Source: Dissophora ornata (taxonomy: Eukaryota; Mortierellomycota; Mortierellomycetes; Mortierellales; Mortierellaceae). Taken from it: DNA of 64,000 nucleotides. This document shows, piece after piece, positions 36,959-47,538 of this stretch. Positions within the stretch are counted from its first letter, which is position 1; the number at the start of each line of letters is the position of its first letter. The notes under the pieces were generated by a model. That model saw only the letters and a program-made list of their open reading frames with translations. It was not told where the DNA came from and searched no databases. The translations under genes were made by a program, and so were the position numbers. The stretch covers positions 23,923 through 87,922 of the forward strand of contig MU616601.1 in the NCBI GenBank assembly GCA_025201705.1, read 5' to 3'.

Positions 36959-37570
36959 ATGATCAAGTCACCTCTCACTCTGGCTGCTATCGTTGCTGCC
37001 GCAGTTTCTGCACAGACGACCGGAACTACCCTCCACCACATTTCGTTCACACAGCCCGTGGGCGATGGTATCACCTATGCTGCGGGCACGAACCAAACCT
37101 TTTCCTGGACGATGGCTTGCACAACTCCCTCGACTCTGTCCTCTGCAACGCCAAACGCGACTGAAGTTGACTTTATGGACTCGAACAATATCAACAACGC
37201 GTTCTATATCAAGAAAGTGGGCACGATTGACTGCACAAAATCTGTCGGCAACTTGGTTTGGACGGTCCCTGCGGATACCAAGCCAGGTGTCTACGCCCTA
37301 CAGCTGCTCCTGACCCCCAACAATGCCTACTCTGGCCGATTTAATGTCACGGCCCCAGGTGGATCGACCGCTGGAGCTGGCGGAGCTTCTCCACCCGTTA
37401 CAGCTGGCAGTAGCGGCAGCAGCAATGGCAACAGTAGCAATGCCTCCCCTGGGGCCATCGGTTCCCCCGTAGTTCCTAAGCAGAGTGTGGCGATGCCGTC
37501 GATTTCTGTGGGCAAGACTTTGGCGGCGGCTGTTGCCGGTGCCTCTGTGGTCCTTGGCATGGTGGTTTAG
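36959..37570 (+). CDS. GPI-anchored Ser/Thr-rich wall protein (Kre9/Knh1-type N-terminal domain)
   Basis: Predicted cell-surface protein of the Ser-Thr-rich GPI-anchored membrane family, found in fungal wall biogenesis. Single exon, 203 residues. Signal peptide about 1-18 (MIKSPLTLAAIVAAAVSAQ). The Ig-like Kre9/Knh1 domain shows TYAAGTNQTFSWTMAC, IDCTKSVGNLVWTVP and PGVYALQLLLTPNNAYSGRF. Two cysteines may pair. A Gly/Ser/Asn linker follows (about 135-170), then a hydrophobic C-terminal tail (TLAAAVAGASVVLGMVV) typical of GPI signals. The start is the first ATG followed by a good signal peptide. Confidence 0.88.
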   Translation: MIKSPLTLAAIVAAAVSAQTTGTTLHHISFTQPVGDGITYAAGTNQTFSWTMACTTPSTLSSATPNATEVDFMDSNNINNAFYIKKVGTIDCTKSVGNLVWTVPADTKPGVYALQLLLTPNNAYSGRFNVTAPGGSTAGAGGASPPVTAGSSGSSNGNSSNASPGAIGSPVVPKQSVAMPSISVGKTLAAAVAGASVVLGMVV

Positions 37571-38386
37571 CGAAAATACCCATGTCCTCTTTGTCGATCA
37601 AGACAAGTTATATCGGGAAGAAGAACTGTCCCTTCTTGGAGAGGCTTCGTTTAGTATCTCATATATTTTCGCATAGAACCCTAGCTTTCTGTCTTATTGC
37701 ACAATCGATTGTTCACGTAGATCCGTAGTCTTGCATCCCCGTTTGTTTGATCAATTGTATATGTTTGACTTCGACTTACCAAACTGCTGTGCCTTGTTTG
37801 TCAACGCCTTGTCCAGGACCCGTTTGCTCTGTGTCAGAGGAAAGATTGGTCCACAGAGGACCACGTATGCTGGTGGCACAAGACTAGGCTGTGTATCGGA
37901 GGAGACGATCACATGACGTATTGTGTGCTGCGACGAACCTGCCTTTCTCTCCTATTGCGAGTGTCGGAGGAGATATAACGATGCCGATATTCCATTCAAG
38001 GTTCGTTTAGGTATTTGAGGAGAGAGACAGCGGGTGTGTGTGTGTGGGGGGGAGGATGGCCACCGGAAGGTGCCAGAGAGGGTCGCCGCCATGGGCGCCG
38101 CAGTTGTTGCGAAGGAATATTCCATAATTTCGAACCAGTTGCTCTGGAATGCCAAGAGTCGCGCCCAAAATAGGCCACTGGCCAGACAACGGCCACGTTG
38201 CAAAACAAAAAATGATCCTTTTTAATCAGGTACCCTTAAGCGTATCTCCATAAAAGAGGGACGCCCTCCTCTGGCTTTTCTCTTTTTTTGTTCATCACCT
38301 CTCTGCTTTTGCCACGAATCCTTCTTACTGCCTCGCCCAGACGCTTGACACGTTTCAGCCTATCTTCTTACTCAACCCTCTTTCTG
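37571..38386. other. Intergenic region upstream of the HAC1-like gene
   Basis: No gene seen. A G-rich GTGTGTG/GGGG stretch lies at 38033-38055. The last 150 bases are C/T-rich and end in the TATA box. Confidence 0.4.
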
Positions 38387-38394
38387 TATATAAA
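38387..38394 (+). promoter_or_regulatory. TATA box of the HAC1-like gene
   Basis: TATATAAA ends 34 bp before the ATG. If it is used, the leader would be very short. Confidence 0.5.
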
Positions 38395-38428
38395 CCCTCT
38401 TTGAATTCGAACTTCTGTCCGGGCCATC

Positions 38429-39963
38429 ATGTTATCGACAACGCTTTCCTCATTGCCAGACATGATGGCCCATGCCTCTTCAGCTGGCGCTCCCTTTGAC
38501 AGCGAAGTGTCCACCGCAGACCTGGACAGCGAGGCATTCGCGACAACCCCCTCTGCAACCTCCCACACAGCCACCTCCCCCTCAACGAGCACTCAAACTC
38601 TGTCGACAGACATGCAGCTTGATATGCTCACCCAGTTGTTGGACTCCGCATCCTCAACTTCCTCCACCCCCACTATGAACTGTGCCGCCAACATTTCCGC
38701 TCTCCACTCTGACCCCAGTGTCATTGCTATCAGTCCTTTGGTCCTCAAACTCGAGTCGCCCCTGCTGAGCAGCCTCCCAGAGCCGTCCTCCCAGGCCCCA
38801 ACCAAATCCAAGGGCAGGACTAAGGCTACCTCTTCCCCAGCTGCCACCAGCAGCCGTAAGAGATCAGCCGACCCCCTCGACAAGGAAGCCAAGGCCCGCG
38901 AGCGCGTGTTGCGAAACCGTGCCGCCGCTCAGGAATCAAGGGACAAGAAGCGGAAGTACATGTCCGATATCGAGACCTCGAACGAGCACCTTCAGCAGGA
39001 GAACACCCAACTGCTGAAACGACTTAAGACGGTCGAGAGTGACAACCAGGCTCTCTCGCAACGGCTCGAGGCTCTCACAGCACAGTTTGCACAGATGCAG
39101 CAATTGCTATCCCAGTCCGTAAAGCACAACCAACCCGGAGCCGACTTTTGCCAGGTAGGAACTTCCTTTCATGTTGTTGTTATTGTCTAGCTATCCATCC
39201 ATTCACTCAACCCCTGAGGATAACGATATATAACCAGAATCCTACTTACTATGAATAGTCTGCAGCACTGGCAAAGAAGGACAAGAACTTGTCCAACTCT
39301 CGGCAGCAGAAGCTGGCTCCACCCAAGGAAACCCTTTACACCACAACCTCCAAGGAGCAAACGCTCAACAAACACCGACAAGTCTATTCAATGACGATGA
39401 AGACCATGATGAGCAAGAGGGGTCTGAACAGGGAAGCCCGTTCGTCGGATCAGAGTGCAGCTCAGAACAGGATGGAGACCAGCTGTCGGTCTTTTTGCAA
39501 CAACAGTCGCAAGAAGACCTTGACGCTCTCCTCCTCTGCAGCAGCCTCTTTTCCGGCAGCGCGACCACCGACTCGGCAGCTGACCACAACGGTCTTGATG
39601 ATGGTTTTTCTGACCTCCATCCTGCCACAGTTGATGCTGAACTTTTCGACTCTTTTCTTGATCTCGACTGGAATGCGATCGAGCAATCCGCAGGAGCTGC
39701 AGTTGCAGCAGGCAATGCTATCTTTTATCCGACAACTCTCCTCGAGTCGTCCGTCTAATCAGGAGCATGCCTTTTTCCGTTCGAGAACCATCAAGGACAA
39801 CATCACCAGTTTAAACCCGTCAGTGATTGAAGAGATTGTGACAGAATTCCGGCGTGGTCACAAAGATGTGGCCCGCGGACTTTTGGTAAAGGCGTTATTG
39901 TTCAGTCGATTAACACTGGATAATGACAACATCAAGGGATCATTCCTTCTTCGCAAGAAGTAG
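38429..39963 (+). CDS. HAC1: Hac1/XBP1-like bZIP transcription factor of the unfolded protein response, two overlapping frames
   Basis: Master activator of ER-stress genes in the nucleus. Exon 1 (38429-39154) codes 242 residues: an Asp/Ser/Thr-rich N-terminus, then the bZIP at about 152-225 (ERVLRNRAAAQESRDKKRK, the Hac1/HacA-type basic region, then a leucine zipper). A spliceosomal intron (39155-39258, GTAGGA...TAG) leads to exon 2. In that frame exon 2 stays open to 39963 (476 residues, basic, with a hydrophobic stretch at 354-378). Another frame, open from before 39306 to the stop at 39758, codes an acidic Asp/Glu/Leu-rich domain (FNDDEDHDEQEGSEQ, LFDSFLDLDWNAIEQ) that looks like the activation domain. 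Removing the 41-nt segment 39263-39303 by Ire1 would join bZIP to it (394 residues). No nearby AG acceptor reaches this frame without a stop. Confidence 0.88.
39263..39303 (+). other. Putative Ire1 (non-spliceosomal) intron of HAC1
   Basis: Bounded by two loops of the HAC1/XBP1 consensus CNG|CNGN: CTG|CAGC (39260-39266) and CGG|CAGC (39301-39307). The length of 41 nt is 2 modulo 3, like the 20-nt HacA and 26-nt XBP1 introns, and gives the shift to the acidic frame. In mature mRNA the 5' loop sits on a 9-bp stem (TTTGCCAGT / ACTGGCAAA). The 3' loop sits on TCT/AGA, extended by CCA/TGG and one C-G pair with a bulge and a mismatch. Inferred, not demonstrated. Confidence 0.75.
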
Positions 39964-40463
39964 CGCTTTGTTTTCCTGTATGTTTTTTCTCAAGTTATTC
40001 ATTCTATTCACCGCTTTACCGACATATGGGGACACATAGTAATCTATGTTGCTCTTAGTCATGACCTTTTTTCTTTCTCGCTTTTGTAGTCATTTTGCTC
40101 TTTGTTTTTTGTGCACTTTAGCCATTTGTAAATTACTTTGTTTCCATTAATCACATCCATCCTCAAATACATCATCCGGAAGCTGTTGCTTTTCATTCCT
40201 GTCAATCGATTGAATATGAAATATGTGTTCTGATGAAGGCGGAGGTCGTGCGCTAAATTTAATTAGGCAATTGCTATTGTGAATGTTTCTTCGCTGCCAT
40301 CTCGCGTCACACAGCTGCGCGTCTTATTTAACATCGACGGGCCATTAAATGCTTGCCAATGTCACTGCATTTCGTGGAGGTCGTTTGTGATGTATGCGTT
40401 GCAGCCAAACGTGATATTCAGCGTAAAGTGTCGCCATTCGCGTTCAGAGTTATGCTGTTGCTG
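39964..40463. other. Short region between convergent genes
   Basis: T-rich 3' flank of HAC1. No gene is visible; plus-strand frames around 40280-40470 are antisense to, or upstream of, the next gene's 3' end. Confidence 0.4.
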
Positions 40464-41104
40464 TTATTGAGCAGTAAACTCTGGCAGGCTAATACGACCC
40501 TCTTCATCAACCAGTATCTTATGGGATTCCACGCCATTCTTGACTCCCAGAATCGCAGGACCGCCATCTTTGACATCGTTTGCAGGCAATTTCTTAGTCA
40601 AAGGTAGTAGTACTGACCAACACCGAACGCCGTGTGAGCAAACAATTGACAGAGAGTCCTCGCCAGTGACAATGGATGAATCTCATAAATGGTCTGATTA
40701 CTCTTGTTCATACGCCCGATGCCAATGGCCGAGGCAGAATAGCATGCATCGATATATGGGGACAGATAGATTGTGGGAGTGATATTGACGGCGTCCAAAA
40801 GGTTGGCCAACCTCAGTCTGTCTCCAGGGCTTACAAATCCAGGAGGAGTCGATAGGAAATGCTGCGGACTTGACAAGGCAAGTTAGCCGCGGCGTTGTTG
40901 TTCCTATGAGAATTGTGTCGGTCGAGACGGCATTGATTATAAAACAGAAAGATTGGCTGCTGGATTCTACACATGTTGGAAATAACTGACCTTTTGGTGG
41001 ACGATGACTGTCGGATGATAGCAAGGGGTTTCGTGCTTGAAACTTTCGCAGGAGATGAAGTAGGAGGTGCGAAGGGAGCTTTGCTCGTGTTTATTGTCGG
41101 TCAT
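40464..41104 (-). CDS. Small protein of unknown function
   Basis: Minus-strand exons: 41104-40991, 40861-40618, 40567-40464; 153 residues. I do not recognise the family. Support comes from three exons whose phases close with GT-AG junctions (GTCAGT donors, an ACTAA-like branch in the 50-bp second intron) and from protein-like content: FVSPGDRLRLANLLDAVNI, TIYEIHPLSLARTLCQLFAH and HKILVDEEGRISLPEF. No signal peptide or clear membrane segment; probably a compact alpha/beta protein. It converges with HAC1 and diverges from the acyl-CoA oxidase gene, 531 bp away. Confidence 0.55.
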
Positions 41105-41635
41105 GCTTGAATCCAGACATCACCTCTGCACGACACTGGCACCCATATAAATATTTACCACCTTGCAAAAGGACGAAAGGTTGTTGAAGGGTGATGGGCA
41201 TTGGTTGTTTATTTCCAGCTGGAGCAAAATAGCAGAGGTGTTTCCAGCCGAAACAGTGAGCATGCATGCGTTCACAAACGATGGCGCAACATTGCCGTTT
41301 ACATGATTGTTATCTTTTGATACATCTCTTGATGTACAGTACATACTCTACGTTTTCATTGGGCGTTCCCAGATCACCCCTGGATTTTTTTCCCTCAAGA
41401 ATCCCCACGCGTCCAAACCGGCCTGGCACAGTCTGTGTCGCGTCAAGACTGGCATTTCACTCTCGGCTGAGATATCTACGACTAAGAAAGTCAACCCACT
41501 GTCGATTATCTCTCCTCCCTATCCCATCCCTTCTCTACTTCTTTTCGTCTTTGCTTTTACCTTTCTTCTCTCATTTATCCCCTTGACACCGTCTATTGCA
41601 CTGAAGCCCTTTTTTTTAAAAAAAAAAAATATACC
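41105..41635. promoter_or_regulatory. Divergent promoter: unknown gene / acyl-CoA oxidase
   Basis: No gene seen. The oxidase side is CT-rich (41500-41610), ending in a T/A run just before the ATG. Confidence 0.4.
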
Positions 41636-44252
41636 ATGCAGCACCCACAGTTAACGGTCACTCCCAAGGACACCGCAGCCCTGGCCCACTGTCTAACACA
41701 CGACAATCACGACCTCCGTCGTCAGATGCAAGATTTCGCCGCGAATGACCCTATCTACATCCCCCGCTATGACATTTCTCTTGCTGCCACACGCGAGCTA
41801 GCCTTTCAACGACTGGACCGTCTTGCACAGCAAGGGTTTATTTCGGTCTTTGACTTTGAAAAGGACCCACTTCGAATCTTTGCAGCACACGAGATGGCTG
41901 GCATCATCGACCAGAGCATGGCGACGAAGATGACAGTCCAATGGAACCTGTTTGGAGGAACGGTCATCAAGCTAGGAACGGAGAGACATCGAGAGTTGCT
42001 GAAGGAGGTTGACAGGTTGAGCTCAGTCGGCTGCTTTGCATTGACGGAACTGGGGTTCGGAAACAACGCCATCGAAATGGAAACAACGGCTCACTACGTA
42101 AGGGGAAAGGGGGAAATTAAGGGAAAGAGGGAGAACGGGAGGGTCATTGCGGCCACAACGGGGCATTCATGCAAAAAAAAAACTGGGAAAAAATGAGAGA
42201 AGGAAAGAGCCCTAACATTGAGTTTTTTTGTGTAAATTATGCTGAACCCGCCGCATAGATCCCGGAGACGCATGAGTGGGATATTCATACGCCAACTATC
42301 AACGGACAAAAGTACTGGATCAGCAATGTATGGGGCGCACTTGTTTCTTTTCTTTTCCCCCCCAGAACTCGTCCAGTCACTGCAATACCTGTTTATACCG
42401 TCGTCCTGTGCAACAATGTTTATCCTGGACCATGCCGAAGATCTCAATGTTAATTTTTTCCACGCGCACTCACGATAGGCCGCGGTCGATGCGAAGTGGG
42501 CCGTGGTTTTTGCCCAGACATTTGTTCAAGGCAAGAACGAGGGTGTTCATGCGATTCTTGTTCGTATCCGTGAGAATGACATGAGTTCGGCCAAGGGTGT
42601 AGTTATCCAGGATATGGGTGTCAAGATTGGATGCCAGGGTGTTGATAACGGAAAGTTGTTCTTTGATCACGTCCACGTCCCTGCCGACAACCTATTGAAC
42701 CGGTACTCCGATGTCTCGCGGCAGACTGGGGAGTTCTCATCCTCCATCCCGAGCCGACGCGGGTAAGTGCATAGTGACGACAATTGGAACACTTTTCTTT
42801 GTAGAAAAAAAAAAAAAAAAAAAAAGGCTTGCCTTTCTCATCCAACTCTATTGCTGTGCTTGATTTGTCAATGTAGCCGCTTCCTAAAGGTCGCGGATCA
42901 ACTCCTCTCCGGCCGTCTTGCCATTTCGTCGCTCTGCATTGGCGGTACGAAAGTATGCCTCACCATCGCGTTCCGTTACGCCCACAGTCGTCTCTGTGTC
43001 GGCCCCAATGGCAAGAGCGACACGCCGATTATGGCCTATCAGTTGCAACAACGCGCACTTTTGCCCCTCTTTGCCCAAACAGTCTGTCTCAACGTCGGTC
43101 TCAACTATTGCAAAAAGCGTTGGTCCGCCTCTTCTCTCAAGGCGTTCCAACAACAGCGGCCCGCCGATGATGCGGAAGAGGTGATCCGACTGTGTTGCGT
43201 GATCAAGCCGCTGGTCACCTGGAACGCGGAACGTGTTGCGACAACATGCCGAGAGCGATGTGGTGGACAAGGCTATCTGTCCGTGAACAGGTTCGGAGAG
43301 ATGATTGGATATGCGCATGCGGGTATGACTGCCGAGGGCGATAACAGTGTGCTTATGCAGAAGGTCGCAAAGGAGCGGTTGGCATTGCTGCAACAATTGC
43401 AGAAGAACGGGAGTGTTAAGGGAGGCGATGTTGATTTTGTTGCGTTGGCGCAAAAAAAGAAGAATGCCCTGGCATTGGATGTCTTGGCTCTGGAGGATTT
43501 GTTGACACTCTTCCAGTTGCGTGAGGCGGGTCTCTTCCAGGAGGTAAAATTGCCGAATGCTAGACATCGCCTTAAGGTCTCTGGTTGCCACTCCATATGA
43601 GACTAAACGCCGTGGATGGTGTTTCTATTTATCAATGTCCATATAGCTCGGCACGTCGATGCAGACGAAGATGAGCAATGGCAAGGTGCTGTTTGACGTG
43701 TGGATGGGTGAAGAGTCCGATACGATCCAAGCTGCCGCAAAGTCCTTTGGCGAGCGCATGTCCTTTGAGCAGACACTGAACCTCATCCGAAGTCAGTCAG
43801 GCGGGCACAGGTAGGTTCTGTGATAAAAAAGCAAGTATGTTTGAAAAGGGAAGCACCGTTTCTCAAATGAGTATTTGTACTCTCTCTCTTTCTCTCTCTT
43901 TCTCTCTCTTTCTTATAGGACAATCCTTGAAACTCTACTCCGTCTTTGGGGACTGACCCTCGTTGAGTCCTACTCGACCTGGTATCTGACACGAGGGCTT
44001 ATTTCCACTAAAACAGCAGTCCAGATTCCACAGCACGTCCGTGATGTCGTCGCGTCTGTCGGTCTGAATGGTCTGGCACTTTGCGATATTCTAGGCGTCG
44101 ATGAGCGCCTGCTGTTTGCGCCCATTGCTGGAAACGCTGGCGGATGGGAGATCTACAATAAGAGCGACAATCAAGGAGAGCTTATGGACATGGATCAACT
44201 CGAATCGAAGGGGTTCAATCCCCATCGAGGTTTCGGGATCTCCAAGTTGTAA
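41636..44252 (+). CDS. Peroxisomal acyl-CoA oxidase
   Basis: FAD enzyme for the first step of peroxisomal beta-oxidation: acyl-CoA to trans-2-enoyl-CoA with H2O2. Exons: 41636-42097, 42259-42327, 42479-42762, 42877-43543, 43647-43810, 43919-44252; 659 residues, the usual size. Features: [20 protein letters not shown] (substrate/flavin region, about 133-152), [47 protein letters not shown] and the catalytic Glu425 in [12 protein letters not shown]. The chain ends in Ser-Lys-Leu, the canonical peroxisome-targeting PTS1. Intron 5 ends in a long CT repeat. Its stop lies 162 bp from that of the convergent VTT gene. Confidence 0.94.
43881..43913 (+). repeat. CT-rich simple repeat in intron 5 of the acyl-CoA oxidase gene
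   Basis: Repeated CTCTCTTT units forming the pyrimidine tract directly before the TATAG acceptor at 43918. Confidence 0.8.
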
Positions 44253-44414
44253 AACGGAATACTGTCGCCGTGATTCTTTTCAAGAGTGGATGGTGGGGTA
44301 TATTTATATGATTGCCGATTTTCGGATGGTAATAGATTCTAGAAGTACAAAATGGTTGCGCATGAATGACTGTCTATCAAAAAATATAAAACAAAAGAAG
44401 CTGTCTATAGAGCT

Positions 44415-46773
44415 CTAGTAACGGTAGCCGGTCATGTCGATGATCTCTGAGCCGCGTTTGTTGTGTCCATTTTCGGAGTGTTGCCCATCCAGGGTTGCCA
44501 TGACTATGCTGTCCTGCTGTTCCTCCTCTCTTTCCTGTTGTAACAGACGGTGAGTCGTTTCATCATCGTCCCTCACGTCCTCACTCGACCTGCTCTTTCG
44601 CTCCTTCTCCAGCTGCTTCTTCTTGGTGCGCTTGCTCACAAAGACCGCAGCTCCTGACAGCACCAACACCAAAACAACCTGGATCAGAATCCAGGGTTGC
44701 TGATAAATGTCCCTCAGCTCATGGATCTCACTCAGAATGGCTCCAGCCTGTGCGCAGATATAGTTGTAGGGCATGCATCCAAGGAACATCGAAGTCATGA
44801 ACGGGATCACAGGTACACCGACCAGTGGACTGGCCAAGTTGATAAACCAGTAAGGCGTCAATGGGAAGAGACGGATCAACAACAACTGCATAAACAAACT
44901 GGTCCCCTCAGAATCGTCCTGATCCTCCTCTTCTATCTCAGGATCTTTACTGCTCGTGGCGATATCATCCTGCTGATCGATGAACAACATCGGACTCTCA
45001 ACATTATTTTCCTCGTTAAGCAAGCCCTCGCTTTCCTGGATTTCAGCTTCGACATGATAATGTGCTCCTGCTGGATTTCCTGCTGGGGAGGGTGCATTAG
45101 AGTTGCTAGCGGGGTAAGAATAGATGGATGACGATATTTCCTGATGCTCCGCCACATCTGTCCTGCGATGCGTAAATGAAGGCCGGAGCGATCCTCGCTG
45201 GGCTGGGGTGGAGATAAACGGCCCACTACCCGACATCGTCGCGCCAGAGGATGGGAACGAAGAAGTCGGGGCATTCATGGATGTTTCAATGGCTGTCGAA
45301 GCTCCAGTAAAACTCGTCCTTGGCGATTTCTTCCCAGCGGCACGCATGGTCTTTTTCTGAACTTGAAGACGCATCTGATCTAGACGACTAGAGGCATACC
45401 GATTCAGGATCGGCTCCATCAAGAAAAATGACATGAAGTAGGCCAGGACTGAGCCAAGGGTCGTCAACAGCGAGGTCAACACGGTCCCGAACCAGGGTCC
45501 ATAAAGCGCGCCGGCCAGGATGTTCTGAATTATAAACATGTATAAAAAATAGGGTGCAGAGTCAGCACTGCAGTATGTGTTGTTCTCAAGTGCAAGAACC
45601 TGAGCAGCAAAAGATCATTACCAGAAAGGCGCTGCCTGGGATTCCAAAGCACTGCTTCCACATGTAAACCACGCTAAAGACCCAAAATGTTCTCATCCAC
45701 CCCTCATACGTCGCTGTCGCAAACTCTTGCAAAATAGCGGCATCCACCTTGACATCGTCAATCGATTTTGGTAAGGACAGCGGAGGAAGAACCTGAGCCA
45801 GGAGGTACAGGCCACCCAGGGTCATTACAAAGAGACCAATCAAGATAATGATCCGAGGGAGAAAGCCGAGTTGAACGTTAGCCCATGGTGAGGAAGAAGA
45901 CGCCTTGATACTGCTGATGTTACTGCTCTTGCTCTCTTCCGCCTCGTGATACTGAGGCAGATGAGCCTCTGGTGGATATTGCGAGTGGGCCGAGGCTGTA
46001 TGGTTTGTTGATGGCACAGAGTTAGGGACTACGACGCTTGGAACTGTTGGGATGGAATGGCTGATGGGTCCTGAAGGGCGAGCCACCAAGGAGGATCGGC
46101 GGGGTCGCATAATATGATCAAACTGGTCTGAGAAGGACGCAGCGGCGATGTCCACTGCACCGGTGCTTGTGGTTGTGATGGTTGTGATGGTCGTGAGGGT
46201 GTTGCTCCTGCTACGGCCCGTGCAGATCGTCGGTGCACTATCTCCATGTGCCTGGATGGATGAAATATCGCCATTCTGGTCCGTGGGCGAGGATAGCGAG
46301 GACAGCCACGCTTGGTTGTGGCTGTTGCCAAAACTATGGTCCGTTGCCACAGATGTTGTAGGGACAAGATTTATCCGATCAAGGCCTTCTCCCAGATATT
46401 GATGAGCCCTATTCGAAGACACTGTGGTTGGGTTGGTGCTCTCTATGACAGAATGACTAGAATAGCCCGGAGTCGACAGTGGCGCTGGCAGAGACAGCCC
46501 ACGGTGAACAGTCGTATTCTCGTGTTGGTGCAAGCCCTTGTTGAGAGTGTCGGTGTTCATGGTGAGTCGTTTGGAAGGTGCCAAGGGTGAGGAAGGAGCA
46601 ATTGAGTGTGAGGGGCTGGCACTACCACCTTTGACTGTGAAGCTGGAGGAGCGCTGACGCCCGGTCGAGCGTGTTGCCTGACTGCTCGTGGTGGTGCCGT
46701 TGCTGTGAAAACGACCGAGCGCTGCGGCTGTTGCAGTGCTGGCTGTACTTGCCGTTGCAACGAATGCCGACAT
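44415..46773 (-). CDS. VTT-domain (SNARE-associated/TMEM41-DedA) membrane protein
   Basis: Member of the VTT/DedA superfamily; TMEM41B and relatives are ER lipid scramblases, and Tvp38 is the Golgi member. Minus-strand exons: 46773-45622 and 45524-44415; 753 residues. The first 285 or so residues are Ser/Thr-rich and low-complexity. Then come a helix (LPRIIILIGLFVMTLGGLYL, about 295-315) and the VTT core. The core has FGIPGSAFL joined to NILAGALYGPWFG exactly at the splice junction, then RLFPLTPYWFINLASPL and MFLGCMPYNYICAQAG, a further helix near 650 and a charged tail. A loop of about 130 residues splits the core, longer than usual. The start at 46773 was preferred over an in-frame ATG at 47283, which would add a Ser/Leu-rich run resembling leader sequence. 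Confidence 0.88.
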
Positions 46774-47538
46774 TGCGGGAAGGGGAGGATGTTTAGGTAT
46801 GAGGGATGTTGTAGGGCTGTGGAATGAAAGAGCAATGCAACTTGACGTGAGCAGAGATGAGAATGAGCGAGAGCGAGTGTGCAAGCAATGAATGGAATAA
46901 CGGGTAAAGGTGTAAAAAAAAAGGATGAGAAAGCGAGAAAAAGATAAGTCTTGTTGATGCGCTTGTTGCAGGCGGAATGCCAACCCTAAAAAGAAAACCG
47001 CTGAAATGACTTCATATTTGAAAGGCACGTAAAATATCCGACCCTCCTCGGGCCGTTCCCTTCCTGTGCATGCACATCCACACACCCTCCAGTCGTCATC
47101 CCAGCGCCGAGCAGACACTAAAAGTGCAGCACTTCCCCCTCCCCTGGGGCGTGAATCAGAGGCATTGCTCACACACGCATGGCCGCTGCTCGGCGACATG
47201 CGACAGACATTCAAAGAGAGCGCAGAGGGTAGAGTGCACGTAGGCAAGCGTGGAAGGGCCCAGATCGGTCGGAAAGCATCCACCCATTGTTAGTGAGCAA
47301 CGAAGCGTGTGAGGGCAGACTCCACGAACGCATCCCTGACATCCCATGACACTGTCTGTCTTTCGATCGCTGTTGCGCAGACCAAGAGATTCCAGCTTAT
47401 AATCCCGCGAATCTTTCTTCTCTCCTTTTCCCTCGCTGCGTAAATGAACATCCTAACCCGCTTTGTTGTTGCGTCTTTTTGAGTTTGCGTAATCTTGTGG
47501 ATTTTTTCTATTGTCGAATTCCATTTGACAAGCGTGAA
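46774..47538. promoter_or_regulatory. 5' flank of the VTT gene
   Basis: CT-rich on the minus strand just upstream of the start, as for other leaders here. The open frame that continues to 47283 shows no domain. Nothing else seen. Confidence 0.35.

Noticed and set aside
39291..39306. GT...CAG pair in HAC1 exon 2 as an alternative ordinary intron reaching the acidic frame
   Set aside because: Only 16 nt, too short for the spliceosome, and it does not give the right frame.
46774..47283. 170-residue N-terminal extension of the VTT protein
   Set aside because: Sequence looks like CT-rich leader read as Ser/Leu/Phe; ATG at 46773 begins a Ser/Thr-rich start like other proteins here. Not excluded without transcript data.
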